Positions 25,757 through 34,565 of a stretch of DNA of 64,000 nucleotides are shown here, in pieces. Below the pieces are notes generated by a model. That model was given only the letters and a program-made list of their open reading frames with translations. It searched no databases and was not told where the DNA came from. The stretch's first letter is position 1. Each line of letters starts with the position of its first letter. The translations under genes were made by a program, and so were the position numbers. Source of the DNA: Roseibium sp. (GTDB lineage: Bacteria > Pseudomonadota > Alphaproteobacteria > Rhizobiales > Stappiaceae); the NCBI GenBank assembly GCA_017643215.1, contig JAEPNV010000006.1:62001-126000 (forward strand). The letters are read 5' to 3'.

Positions 25757-26127
25757 GCCGGTTCCTTCTGGTGTGGCACCGGCTTTGCCCGCGCGGCCTT
25801 CGCCTCGGCCTGGAGCTGGGCGACGCGGGCGATCGCTTGCGGCGCGCCGAAGACGATCACGTCCGTTGCATCCATGGCATGGCCTTCAAGAGCAAAGGGC
25901 TGATAGGTGACGTCCGGCACATGTTGGGGCGCCGCGTCACCAAACTTGACGCGCAGACCGCGCAAGCCTTTGGCGGCCTCTTCATAGTGGGCGACCTGAC
26001 CGGCGAGCGAGCGCAGGCACTTGGCGACGCTGTCCACCAGCGGCAACATGCGCGGCAGGTCCGCCGCCTCAAGGCTTTCTTCAAGGATTTTGAGGGCGCG
26101 CAAGGCGTTTTGGACACTGGCGGTCAT
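25732..26127 (-). CDS. Hypothetical helical protein of the accessory region
   Basis: This 131-aa protein is not recognised. Most of it is predicted helical with leucine/alanine periodicity (RALKILEESLEAADLPRML and later QAIARVAQLQAEAKAARAK), suggesting coiled coil at both ends. ATG 26127 is preceded by GGGAGA at ideal spacing, which overrides the longer open frame that starts at 26301. It overlaps the downstream 62-aa membrane-protein gene, forming a two-gene unit beside an IS remnant. The unit may come from a phage or integrative element. Confidence 0.55.
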   Translation of the reverse strand: MTASVQNALRALKILEESLEAADLPRMLPLVDSVAKCLRSLAGQVAHYEEAAKGLRGLRVKFGDAAPQHVPDVTYQPFALEGHAMDATDVIVFGAPQAIARVAQLQAEAKAARAKPVPHQKEPAWTKVSTS

Positions 26128-26389
26128 ATTTCGTCTCCCAATTGCAAAACAAGAGGAGACGCTACCAGATAAACGCGCACCCGACCGGCGAATGAAAATT
26201 GAGGGTGCTTCGAACAACTCCTGAAAAACTGTAACTAAATTGATCAAATATTGAGCAGGTATCGGCCCATTAGGTAAGTCAATATTGATCATATAAGTCA
26301 ATTATGAATTGAGCTGTTCATCGCGCCGGCTAAATGAGTTAACAGTTCAAAACGATATGGGGTCGGGAATCACACCCAGGGTGGGCTGA

Positions 26390-27148
26390 ATGGACGTGCG
26401 ACCGGTAAACAAGCTTGATTTGCATAATGCAACTTCACGACTTCGCCAACTGGTAGAAGAGATCAATGGAATCTCGTGTGTTCGACTTCACAGTGAAGTT
26501 CAAGACATGGAAAAAGTCGCCGAGCAGGTGGGAAAAGGGGTGGTCGGCCCTCACTTTGCCAGGTCGCTCAATGATATCCCACCAGGGCATTTGATGTTTG
26601 TCGCTGCGTATAGCGACGATGACCGACCGGTCGGGATGGTTGCAGCAAGATACGACGATAAGCCGGGCTGGGATTTGAGGCAGTTTCTAGCCGCGCATTG
26701 GGCGCGATTGTATCCCGCTGAAAACCCAGGCACATTTGCAGAATTTGCCCATGACAGCAGTATGTATGCGAGCGGTCTGACCGGGCCATTTTCTTACATT
26801 GGCGACGGCTGGATAAACGAGCAATTCCGGGGAATGAGCCTGCTCGCGAATTTACAAAAGCTACTCATTTTATTGGCGTATGATGAGTGGAAACCGAAGC
26901 TAACTTATGGCTGGATGCGTCCGGATAAAGTGCTGAGCGGATACGCGGCGCGTTGGGGCTATTCAATTGTTTATCCATGCGGAATCACGTGGAGAGTGCC
27001 GCCGAAGCAAAAAGATCTTCGAAATGTTTATTTTGTGGCCGCCGATAACCGAGGCATTCGGCAGTTGGTTCTAAACCAACTTCAGCCAGATATCGAATTG
27101 GAGCAAACGAATAGCATAGAAGAAACATCGCCTCGGCAGGTGTCGTAA
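26390..27148 (+). CDS. Hypothetical protein with GNAT-like segment
   Basis: The 252-aa protein is of uncertain family. A central block (FVAAYSDDDRPVGMVAARY, then DGWINEQFRGMSLLANLQ) resembles GNAT acetyltransferase strands and the acyl-CoA-binding R-G-x-x-L motif. A following YGWMRPDKVLSGYAARWGY segment would fit the C-terminal GNAT half. The start ATG 26390 follows GGGTGGG. Codon use and GC content are lower than the chromosome average here, in keeping with horizontal acquisition. Its 3' end overlaps the convergent PAS_5-like gene by 164 bp, which is unusually long. Confidence 0.5.
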   Translation: MDVRPVNKLDLHNATSRLRQLVEEINGISCVRLHSEVQDMEKVAEQVGKGVVGPHFARSLNDIPPGHLMFVAAYSDDDRPVGMVAARYDDKPGWDLRQFLAAHWARLYPAENPGTFAEFAHDSSMYASGLTGPFSYIGDGWINEQFRGMSLLANLQKLLILLAYDEWKPKLTYGWMRPDKVLSGYAARWGYSIVYPCGITWRVPPKQKDLRNVYFVAADNRGIRQLVLNQLQPDIELEQTNSIEETSPRQVS

Positions 27149-27572
27149 TCGGCATGATTAGGCGTTCATATCGAAGGTATTTCAGCTCTCCATTCAGCCG
27201 AACTGGAGTGCCGATCAGATCAAAGATCGGTTGGTTTACTTCCTGTGCTTTATGATAATGCGCGCCCACAAGACGTCTGTAACCAATTTCGAATGCGCAA
27301 GCGGCGGATGGTGGTTCGTCTGCCCAATCGCTTCCCATAATTCGCGATGCCAATGCGTCTTCACCACAATACAATATTTCCGGAGATGGAGACGCCGAAA
27401 AACACCTATCCAGCATTATGAGCTTATTAAAGTACGGAATAAAATTTGGGGAGAGGTGACCGTTAAATGTCACCCACACTGACAGCAGTTCGCGGGCAAA
27501 ATTATCGCCGTCGCCCTTTAAGACGCTAGTCGCATTCTGCTCGATTACAAAGCCACAGGTCATTTGGATCAA
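26985..27572 (-). CDS. PAS_5-like domain protein, last gene of XRE operon
   Basis: This 195-aa protein has weak resemblance to PAS_5 proteins of alphaproteobacteria. In about residues 45-155, FEIGYRRLVGAHYHKAQEVN and YERLIMPITTPAEAMFLLCYSF follow the usual order of that fold's late strands. It would be a cytoplasmic sensor or adaptor. Its start overlaps the stop of the 87-aa gene by 4 bp, so it is the third gene of an operon led by an XRE regulator. The last 40 residues overlap the convergent gene and may be less constrained. The assignment is tentative. Confidence 0.5.
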   Translation of the reverse strand: MIQMTCGFVIEQNATSVLKGDGDNFARELLSVWVTFNGHLSPNFIPYFNKLIMLDRCFSASPSPEILYCGEDALASRIMGSDWADEPPSAACAFEIGYRRLVGAHYHKAQEVNQPIFDLIGTPVRLNGELKYLRYERLIMPITTPAEAMFLLCYSFAPIRYLAEVGLEPTAECLGYRRPQNKHFEDLFASAALST

Positions 27573-27832
27573 TCGTCTTGTCTTGGCTGCATCCCTTTTA
27601 TTCGTTGCAACCTAGAAGCCATTATAAGGGGACGAATAAGTTCATCAAAGCGCTGAATTTCATGACCTTTTAGATTTGATGGATCGTGATGTTTAGCCAC
27701 ACGGTAACAGATCACTTCTGCCATAATCGCAAGTTGTTCCTGGCGAATAGACGCGAGGGTATCTAGTAATATATCCTCTAGGTTGTACGCCTTCTTATTC
27801 TTATAGATTGATTGATAGTCGAGGAACCGCAT
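27569..27832 (-). CDS. Hypothetical 87-aa protein of the XRE operon
   Basis: The short, soluble, mostly helical protein has no recognised family (includes NLEDILLDTLASIRQEQLAIM). It sits 3 bp after the XRE regulator stop and overlaps the next gene start by 4 bp, so all three are likely translationally coupled. A role as a partner of the regulator or of the PAS_5-like protein is possible but unsupported. Confidence 0.5.
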   Translation of the reverse strand: MRFLDYQSIYKNKKAYNLEDILLDTLASIRQEQLAIMAEVICYRVAKHHDPSNLKGHEIQRFDELIRPLIMASRLQRIKGMQPRQDD

Positions 27833-27835
27833 ATT

Positions 27836-28243
27836 TTAGCTGTCCTCTTGTTTTGCAATGTCGGCATACGCTTGCTCAAGAATTATCGCAAAATCGGCGT
27901 TTGAACCGCGACCTCCCAACATCGTCTGTTCAATCGCGCGGGCACGCTCATAAGCTTTCTTAAATATGTCAGGATTGATTAGGAGTAGTTCGTCAACATC
28001 ATGGCCGGTTAATTGCTCAGTGGCCGACTCCACATCTCCGGGTTTTTGACCCATCAGGTGAAAGAATTCTTCAGACGTTTTGCCGCAAATTGCCGCAAGC
28101 TTATCGATGGTGTCGGTGGTGACTTTCCGCTTTCGACTATTCATCCGTGACAGGTGAGCAGGCGAAATGCCTAGTTTTTCAGCAAGTTGTTCGCCGGTCA
28201 ATCCGCTAAGCTCTTTGGCAAGTTTGATCGGGCCCTTGGTCAT
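27836..28243 (-). CDS. XRE-family helix-turn-helix regulator
   Basis: The 135-aa regulator has an N-terminal XRE/Cro-CI HTH (residues about 8-60) with the pattern LTGEQLAEKLGISPAHLSR and a following TTDTIDKLAAICGKTSEEFF. The C-terminal 60 residues (DVDELLLINPDIFKKAYERA) are helical and may dimerise or sense a signal. The open frame extends to 28348, but ATG 28243 starts at the conserved region. It leads a three-gene low-GC operon and probably represses its own promoter, as is usual for such genes on mobile islands. Confidence 0.78.
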   Translation of the reverse strand: MTKGPIKLAKELSGLTGEQLAEKLGISPAHLSRMNSRKRKVTTDTIDKLAAICGKTSEEFFHLMGQKPGDVESATEQLTGHDVDELLLINPDIFKKAYERARAIEQTMLGGRGSNADFAIILEQAYADIAKQEDS

Positions 28244-28614
28244 GGATCCATTATTAATGAATGGCGCAAAACGTCCATGGCCCATATGGCAAGTAATGAG
28301 TTTGTGTTTTTGATCAATAAGATTGCCTATTTGACTGTATTGCGGCAATTATATCACCGGTTGCCTTCATCCAAAAAGCACTGGTCCAATCAAGACCGGA
28401 TCGCCCGATGCCAGCCGCGACCGCCAATATCGATCGAGGACCAGAGCCCATCATCGTTTAAATCTGCGGGTTTTATGCCGTGAGCGTGTGACCGACGACC
28501 GAGCATGGCCGGGACGCGCTGAACGTGGTCCTCACCGAACGAGCCGTTGAAGGCGCCATTGGTTCGAGCCCATTGGCAAGCGGCCGCGAATTCTGCGGCA
28601 CTGAGCGCCACCCT
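28244..28614. other. Non-coding stretch between the XRE operon and the IS481 remnant
   Basis: AT-rich promoter-like sequence lies next to the XRE start (28244-28370). Beyond it, GC rises abruptly near 28390 and no credible gene is visible. The composition jump marks a junction between sequences of different origin. Confidence 0.4.
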
Positions 28615-28905
28615 TGCGAGCTCTGTCTCGATCTCAATGGCCTCGAGCGCCGCCGGACCAAGGTCAAATCGCGCAAGGCGAACGGCTTCGTCGAGCGTTT
28701 CATCGGCACCGTGCTCGACGAGTTCTTCCCGGCAAAGATGCGCGAAACCTTCTACGAGACCGTCGACGCGCTCCTAGCCGATCTCCACGACGGGCTGATC
28801 CACTACGACGCCCAGCGCCCGGATCTCGACTACCGCGACCACGGCCGGCGCCCAATCGAAACCGTCATGTCATTCGTCAGTCAAGAAGGTCGAGCGGACA
28901 CATAA
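28615..28905 (+). pseudogene. C-terminal fragment of an IS481-family transposase
   Basis: About 95 codons match the end of IS481-type DDE transposases: LNGLERRRTKVKSRKANGF, FIGTVLDEFF, YETVDALLADLHDGLIHYD and the terminal GRRPIETVMSF. The third catalytic residue region is present, but the first two acidic residues and the N-terminal HTH are missing. The upstream sequence in the same frame is unrelated. The element is dead, and no intact inverted repeats were identified. Confidence 0.8.
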
Positions 28906-29078
28906 TCTGCCAGGTTTGCAACCAGGGCCGGGGGCATGGACTGTAAGGTTGTCAGCGAGCGGTGAGTGCGCTGGCCGGTGTGTTCCGCTGGCCGCGTGGT
29001 CCGTTGGGCAGCGGCATCTGGTCGGCCCCGGCCCTCGATGAAAGGCGGCGGGCGCCGGCGCTTTCCCAGCCTTGGCGC

Positions 29079-29588
29079 CTATTTCTCCGTGATCCGGATC
29101 TGTTGCTGGTGTGTCGAGATCCGTCCGGATCGGCGGTCGCGCATTTTGATGAGCACATCGACATTGCCGGACAACCGGGTTTTCAGCCGGCCGCGATAGG
29201 AGAGCTGTTTCGCCGCCTGGGCGCAGATGCCGGCTTGCCAGCCGATGTCGGCGGTGATTTCCAGAAGCGAGGCCTCAAGACCCGTGCCAAACAGCTCTTT
29301 CGTGGCCTTCACCGGTCCTTTTGAATAACAGTGATTGGCAACGGTGACATCGAACCGGTAGGCGAGCACGCCCTTGCCAAGATAGGTAAGCGCGAATGTC
29401 TCCTGGCCCAACCGGGCCGGAAGCGGTCGCCTGGCCGGTTTCATTTTGGGCACAACCGTGATGATCTCCTTGAACTGAAATTTTTTTTTCGTCCCGGCGC
29501 TTGCCGTGCCGGTCGTTCCGGCGCCAGCGGCAAGGGTCAGCATGACGAGCACGCAAAGCGCCCGCCAGGCGGGCGAACAGGTTCGCAT
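29079..29588 (-). CDS. Exported protein of unknown function
   Basis: This 169-aa protein starts with a clear signal peptide: basic MRTCSPAWR, then a hydrophobic core LCVLVMLTLAAGAG and a likely cleavage after TASAG. The mature part is basic, with a VANHCYSKGPVKATKELFG segment and two well-placed cysteines (in NHCYSK and AGICAQAA) that could form a disulfide. No family is recognised. The frame is open upstream to 29678, but the signal peptide fixes ATG 29588. It lies downstream of the large S8 protease gene on the same strand, separated by a strong terminator, so it is probably expressed on its own. Confidence 0.65.
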   Translation of the reverse strand: MRTCSPAWRALCVLVMLTLAAGAGTTGTASAGTKKKFQFKEIITVVPKMKPARRPLPARLGQETFALTYLGKGVLAYRFDVTVANHCYSKGPVKATKELFGTGLEASLLEITADIGWQAGICAQAAKQLSYRGRLKTRLSGNVDVLIKMRDRRSGRISTHQQQIRITEK

Positions 29589-29696
29589 TGTGGGAGCTCC
29601 TTGTCCCGCACGGAGAGTGTCCGGTGAACAGCATAGCCGAAACTGAGGCGGGTTTGCGGTCAACGGACCATGGCGCAATCTGAAAACGATCCGCCG

Positions 29697-29730
29697 ACGG
29701 ACACCCGAGCATAACTGATCGGGTGTCCGT
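29697..29730 (-). terminator. Terminator of the S8 protease gene
   Basis: ACGGACACCCGA and TCGGGTGTCCGT form a perfect 12-bp stem with a ten-base loop just beyond the stop at 29745. On the minus strand a short T-run (CGTTTTC) follows about ten bases later. Confidence 0.7.
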
Positions 29731-29744
29731 TGATCGAGCCCGGG

Positions 29745-31530
29745 TCAGGCGACGGTCAGGACGTAGTCGCCCGAATCGTTCGACAGGAACTCGTCGACCC
29801 CCACGAAGTGAACGCCGGTGTAGGTCGCCGTGTGCGACAGGAGTGAATCCAATCCCGGTCCGCCGTCGTCATTGAAGGCAATCTGAGTTCCGGTCGAATC
29901 GAACAGTCTCAGATAGGGATCCCGCAATTCGTTCGATCCGGTGCCGTTCAGCGCGATCTGCACCGCCTGACCGCTGGTCAGATTAAGCCGGTACCAATCC
30001 GTGTCGCCGGCCGGATTGAGGCTGCCGAAGGCGCTGCCACCAACAACGATCGTAGCCGTTGTGCTCGTATCGCCGGGAAAGTCGCCGGTGCTCGAGCCGC
30101 TTGAGGTGACCAGCAAGCGGTAATCGCCGGAATAGGCATTGGCGAAGGCATCGGCTGCAACATACACGGTTCCGGACGTTGTCGGCGTGTAATTGAGGAG
30201 CGAATCCAGACCCGTGCCGCCGTCATCGTTGGAGGCAAGCTGGGTGCCGGAAGCGTTATAAACCCGGACAAGGGGGTCGCTCAGTTCGTTCGATCCGGTG
30301 CCTTCCAGCGAAATCGTGTAGGTGGTTCCGGCCGAGACTGAAAGGCCGAACCAGTCCTCGTCGCCGGTCACCTCGAGCGCGTTGAGGATCGGGACATTCA
30401 GCGTGATCGTTTGGGTCGTGGAGGCATCGCCTGGAACATCCGACGAACCCGACCGGGTTTGCGTGACACTGAGCGTGTAATCGCCCGACCCGGCATTGGC
30501 GTAGGATTCGGCCGAGATATAGACCGTTCCGGAGGTTGTGGCCTGATAGGTCAATTGGGAATCAAGGCCGGTGCCGCTGTCATCGTCCGAGGCAAGCTGG
30601 CTGCCCGCCGCGGTCATGACCCGAACCAGCGGATCGCGAAGTTCCGTTGACGTTCCGGTACCGACCAGGTCGATGACGAATTCATCCCCCGCGGTGACGG
30701 AGAAGGAGAACCAGTCCGTGTCGCCGGCCGGGTTCAGCGTGCTCGTGATCGATCCGCCGGCCGCGATCGAGGACGTGGTCGAGGCATCGCCGGCAATATC
30801 ACCGCTGGTCGAGCCCGTGGCCGCCAGGCTGAGCGAATAGGTGCCCAGATCGGAGGTCCGGAACGAGCCGGCCGAGATGTAATAGGTTCCGGTCGTTGAC
30901 GGCGTGTATTGCAGGAGGGATTCAAGACCCGTTCCGCCGTCATCGTTGCTGTCGACCTGGACGCCGGACGAGTTGAACACCCGGACCAGCGGATCGGCGA
31001 TGGTACCGGCCCCGGACGGGGCGCCTTTGAGGTCGATCTGGTAGGTCGTGCCGCCGGTCAGGCTGACGCGGTACCAATCGGTGTCACGGGCAAAATCAAG
31101 CGTTCCGGCCAGGGTCTGCCCCGCCGAGATCGTGGCCGTCGTGCTGGTGTCGCCCGGAATTTCCGTCGTCACCGCGCCGCTGGTCGATCCACGCAGCACA
31201 TAGGACCCGGTCTGCGTCGAGTAGGCCTTGGCTTCCAGGAAGTAGGTGCCGGTGGTTGTCGCGGTGAAATCGATGCGGGATTCCAGCCCCGTGCCGCCGT
31301 CATCGTTGTAGGAAAGCACGTTTCCGGCGCTGTCGCGCAGCGTCAGGGTCGGGTCGCCGAGCGTACCGACATTCGACGGCAGGCCGAGCAGATCGAAGGT
31401 GTAGGACTGTCCGCCAGTCAGCGACACCCGGATCCAGTCGGAATCATAGCGGAAGTCGATGCTGCTGAGGAAGTCGGTGCCGATCGTCAGCGACGATGTG
31501 GTGCTGGAATTGTCCGGAATCGTGTCTGTC
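29745..31530 (-). repeat. Five tandem ~360-bp PPC-domain coding repeats
   Basis: A conserved loop codon block (CCGTCATCGTT or close variants on the plus strand) recurs near 29863, 30220, 30573, 30939 and 31299, with a period of about 355-366 bp. Sequences have diverged, so these are old internal duplications rather than a recent expansion. Confidence 0.75.
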
Positions 31531-33182
31531 GGGGTCGGCGAGGGGGTTGATCCACCGCCGAGCGCCAGAATGGCATTGCCGAGATCCAGAACGTCAACAC
31601 GGGTAAAGCTTGAACCGGTGTTTGAAACGTTGTCGTTTTCATCGTCCCCGTCGACGATCGTGTCGCCGCTTTGGATCAGGAGCGATTCAAACTCCTGCGG
31701 GGTCAGGCGCCGGCCGATGGTCTGCTGGGCCAATTGCTGCGCGAGCGCGGCAATCCCGGCGATATGCGGCGCGGCCTGGCTGGTTCCGCCCTGGCTGGAC
31801 GTGCCGCCGCCGGGGGCTGCGCCGGTGATGAACGCGCCGGGTGCCATGATGGTTGCAATGTCATCGTCGCGCTGCGAGAAGGACGTGATCCGGTCTGCCG
31901 CGGTCGTCACATCTTCCGCACCGGAGCGGTAGGTCACCTTGCCGACATCGGCATCGTAGACCGCGCCCACAGCAATCGTGTTCGGGTCCGCCGCCAAATC
32001 CGACGTGCCTTCGGTCTGGTAGCTGTAATAGTCGTTGCCGGCCGCCGCGATCGTGATGATGCCAAGATTGGCAAGCGCCGCCAGTTCGTCGGCGTAGCCG
32101 CTTGGGTTCGGCGCTTCGTTGCTGATATTGGTGCCGTTGCCGAGCGACATGTTGACGGCGGTAATGTTGTAGGCGCTCGCGTTGTTGACCACCCATTGCA
32201 GGGCTTTTTCCGTGTCACCGGCGCGCCCGCGGCCCGTGTTGCTAAGGGACTGTAGCGCGATGATGTTCGCGCCTGGCGCGACGCCCGTGTAGCCCGACGC
32301 GGAAGAGGCGACGATGGAGGCGACGTTCGAGCCGTGCCCTTGAACGTCATTGGCCGTGCCGTCGCCGTCGGAGGAAAAATCCTCGGTGTAAAGGATCCGG
32401 TCGGAAATGCCGTCGCCGTTCGCATCGGGCCCAAACGCGGGATGGTCCAGATCGATACCGGTATCGATCACCACCACGGTCTGACCTGATCCGTCGATCC
32501 CCGAAAAGTTGCTGTTGGCGCGGAACGCATCGAGGTTGATGATGCTCGAGCTTTGCGCGGTCAAGGGGACCATGTCCTCCTCGGTGAGGATCTCCACGGT
32601 GGAGATTTCGACCTTGCCGTCGCCGTCGGTGAAGCTTGAACCGCCGCCCGGGTCATCCTTGGATCCAGTAGACTGTGCCTGGAGGAAGTTCACCACCGAA
32701 GGATTGTAGTTGTTCTGGAACTCTAAGGATTCTGAAAACCCGATCAGGATCTGCGCCGCAGATTGGCCCGAGGCCAGCCAGCCTGCCAAGCCTGCCGCAT
32801 CCGACCCACGTCCCAAGACGTTCTGATAAAGGGCCTCGATATAGGCTTCAGTAACATCACGGGTGCCGAACCGGTTCAAGAACTCCTGGGACGCCACAAA
32901 GGCGGTGGCCAGTTCGACAAGCTGCAGACCGCCGCGCAAGGCGTCCACATTGACGTCGAACCCGGCCGAATCCGGCTCGCGCCCAAACACCGCCTGGTAA
33001 ATCCGCGCGACCGGAAAAACAAAGGTTGAAGCTTCGCTTGACGCGATCAGGGCGTCGCGCACTTGGGTTAATGTTTGCGCCCCCGAATCCACCGAGGAAA
33101 CGAGACTGCTCAATTCGCTTGACGTTGGGTCGCGTTGTAGAATTGATGTATAGTAACCGGAAATAGTACTGCTGGTAGACAT
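29745..33182 (-). CDS. Very large secreted subtilisin-like (S8) protease with DUF4214 repeats and five PPC domains
   Basis: The 1145-aa protein has no classical signal peptide. The first 170 residues contain two DUF4214-type repeats (YYTSILQRDPTSSELSSLV; YQNVLGRGSDAAGLAGWLASG), common on type I-secreted surface proteins. An S8 protease domain (about 225-545) has the triad segments VVVIDTGIDLDHP (Asp), GHGSNVASIVA (His) and GGTSQAAPHIAG (Ser). The remaining 590 residues are five tandem PPC-type beta domains of about 120 aa, each with a DTDWYRVSLTGG-like strand and a D-D-G-G/S-G-x-D/E-S loop. The start ATG 33182 has AAAGGG upstream; earlier in-frame codons reach 33266. It is very likely an extracellular calcium-stabilised protease. 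Confidence 0.9.
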   Translation of the reverse strand: MSTSSTISGYYTSILQRDPTSSELSSLVSSVDSGAQTLTQVRDALIASSEASTFVFPVARIYQAVFGREPDSAGFDVNVDALRGGLQLVELATAFVASQEFLNRFGTRDVTEAYIEALYQNVLGRGSDAAGLAGWLASGQSAAQILIGFSESLEFQNNYNPSVVNFLQAQSTGSKDDPGGGSSFTDGDGKVEISTVEILTEEDMVPLTAQSSSIINLDAFRANSNFSGIDGSGQTVVVIDTGIDLDHPAFGPDANGDGISDRILYTEDFSSDGDGTANDVQGHGSNVASIVASSASGYTGVAPGANIIALQSLSNTGRGRAGDTEKALQWVVNNASAYNITAVNMSLGNGTNISNEAPNPSGYADELAALANLGIITIAAAGNDYYSYQTEGTSDLAADPNTIAVGAVYDADVGKVTYRSGAEDVTTAADRITSFSQRDDDIATIMAPGAFITGAAPGGGTSSQGGTSQAAPHIAGIAALAQQLAQQTIGRRLTPQEFESLLIQSGDTIVDGDDENDNVSNTGSSFTRVDVLDLGNAILALGGGSTPSPTPTDTIPDNSSTTSSLTIGTDFLSSIDFRYDSDWIRVSLTGGQSYTFDLLGLPSNVGTLGDPTLTLRDSAGNVLSYNDDGGTGLESRIDFTATTTGTYFLEAKAYSTQTGSYVLRGSTSGAVTTEIPGDTSTTATISAGQTLAGTLDFARDTDWYRVSLTGGTTYQIDLKGAPSGAGTIADPLVRVFNSSGVQVDSNDDGGTGLESLLQYTPSTTGTYYISAGSFRTSDLGTYSLSLAATGSTSGDIAGDASTTSSIAAGGSITSTLNPAGDTDWFSFSVTAGDEFVIDLVGTGTSTELRDPLVRVMTAAGSQLASDDDSGTGLDSQLTYQATTSGTVYISAESYANAGSGDYTLSVTQTRSGSSDVPGDASTTQTITLNVPILNALEVTGDEDWFGLSVSAGTTYTISLEGTGSNELSDPLVRVYNASGTQLASNDDGGTGLDSLLNYTPTTSGTVYVAADAFANAYSGDYRLLVTSSGSSTGDFPGDTSTTATIVVGGSAFGSLNPAGDTDWYRLNLTSGQAVQIALNGTGSNELRDPYLRLFDSTGTQIAFNDDGGPGLDSLLSHTATYTGVHFVGVDEFLSNDSGDYVLTVA

Positions 33183-33828
33183 GACAAACAGCCCTTTGAT
33201 TGGAATTTGTGAGGCTGCCTCCATAAAATCTTTACGAAACATTAAGATCAATAAGTAATTATCCATACGGATTAATACTTAAATTTCATGAATCAGAATA
33301 TATAAAAATGTTTTATTTCAATTGCTTAATGGAATTTTCTTGAATTTTTCTCAATTTCTTTCCATCAAATTAACTTAAAATCCGGACAGATTACCTTAAA
33401 TAATGATCAGCCTGTTTTGTGGTGGGAGGGTATGTTTTATTTCAGATCTATCATTGTACTTATTTGAAAAATACATGACATGGCCCTGGTGCGGGCGATG
33501 CCTCCAAGTATGAAGCCGTTGAGCGCAGTGTTTTTTGGTCGGCGCAAGGATTTGTTTTCGCGGTGAAAGTATTCGAGCTGGGGAGTCGGCCTGTTTAAAA
33601 GGGCAATTTCAAGGAATTTGATCCTGATATTTGAAGATAAAACAAATCGCATAATTTTTAGCAATATAGTCTCATTGTCAAAGGCCGAATTGCTTTAAGT
33701 TTCAACGCGCCGGGTTGGATGCCCCGGAGGCGGTGGCGATGGAAACCACCAAGGTGGCGTGGCTCGCGACGCTGACAGGTTGGGTTTGCAGGTGTTGCCG
33801 GATTTTGCAGCTTTGGTATCCGGCCGGA
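33183..33828. other. AT-rich intergenic region upstream of the S8 protease
   Basis: These 646 bp are the most AT-rich stretch of the window (for example around 33290-33380) and hold no supported gene. They should contain the promoter of the protease, read leftward, but no single -35/-10 pair stands out. From about 33700 the composition returns to normal GC. Confidence 0.5.
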
Positions 33829-34506
33829 TCAGGCGGCCGCAGGCGCCAGCTGGAGCGCGGCAAAGGCACTTTCCAGTTCATTGAAATGGGACACAACGGC
33901 GTCAGGTTCGAGCGTGTGAACGGGAACTGGCGAATAACCAAAATCCACGGCGATGGCTGCGATGCCCGCGGCCCGGGCGGCCTCAATGTCTGCCCGGGTG
34001 TCACCGATCATGACCGACCCTGCGACGGTTCCGGCCGCGCGTTCGATGGCGCCCAAGACCGGCTCTGGATGCGGCTTTACACGGGCGAAGGTATCGCCTG
34101 CGACGACCGAGTCAAAGTAACGTGTCAGATCCAGGCGGTCGAGCAAAGGGCCCGTCAGCCGTGTGGATTTGTTGGTGCAGACCGCCAGGCGCCACCCTTT
34201 CTCGCGGAGCCGGTCCAACACATTGATCGCTCCCTCGAAGGGGCGGGTGCGGTTTGCCATATGTTGTTCGTAGTGGTCGATGAATGCGGGGAACAGCATG
34301 TCGATCTCAGCATGTGTCCATGGCTGCCGGTTGGCCTCAAAGCCTTTTTGCATCAGGACTTTCGCGCCAGATCCCACCCATTGACGCATTGGGCCGTAGT
34401 CGACCGGGTTGTGCCCTTGGCCGGTCAGGACCGCGTTGAGCGTGTCGACGAGATCTTCCATCGACGATACCAGGGTTCCGTCGAGGTCAAAAATGGCCAC
34501 GGACAT
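33829..34506 (-). CDS. gph: Phosphoglycolate phosphatase (HAD superfamily)
   Basis: The 225-aa HAD hydrolase has the nucleophile motif FDLDGTL (Asp7, Asp9), motif II VCTNKS, and motif III/IV VKPHPEPVL and MIGDTRADIEAARAAG. A helical C1 cap lies between motifs I and II. It removes phosphate from 2-phosphoglycolate formed by DNA repair or metabolism. In rhizobia gph is found near rpiA and gor, and that order is visible here except for an inserted chemoreceptor gene. Substrate assignment rests on family and context; related HAD phosphatases differ little by eye. Confidence 0.82.
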   Translation of the reverse strand: MSVAIFDLDGTLVSSMEDLVDTLNAVLTGQGHNPVDYGPMRQWVGSGAKVLMQKGFEANRQPWTHAEIDMLFPAFIDHYEQHMANRTRPFEGAINVLDRLREKGWRLAVCTNKSTRLTGPLLDRLDLTRYFDSVVAGDTFARVKPHPEPVLGAIERAAGTVAGSVMIGDTRADIEAARAAGIAAIAVDFGYSPVPVHTLEPDAVVSHFNELESAFAALQLAPAAA

Positions 34507-34565
34507 TTCAGATCCTAACAGTCGCGGTATGTTGCGTGCGATCGGATCGGGAGAGCAAACCGCGC

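Noticed and set aside
28390-28709. Overlapping minus-strand frames beside the IS481 remnant
   Set aside because: They overlap the transposase fragment on the other strand and show no start signal or family resemblance.
29745-31530. Regularly spaced repeats considered as a CRISPR array or satellite
   Set aside because: The spacing of about 360 bp and in-frame protein periodicity show they are tandem PPC domains within one gene.
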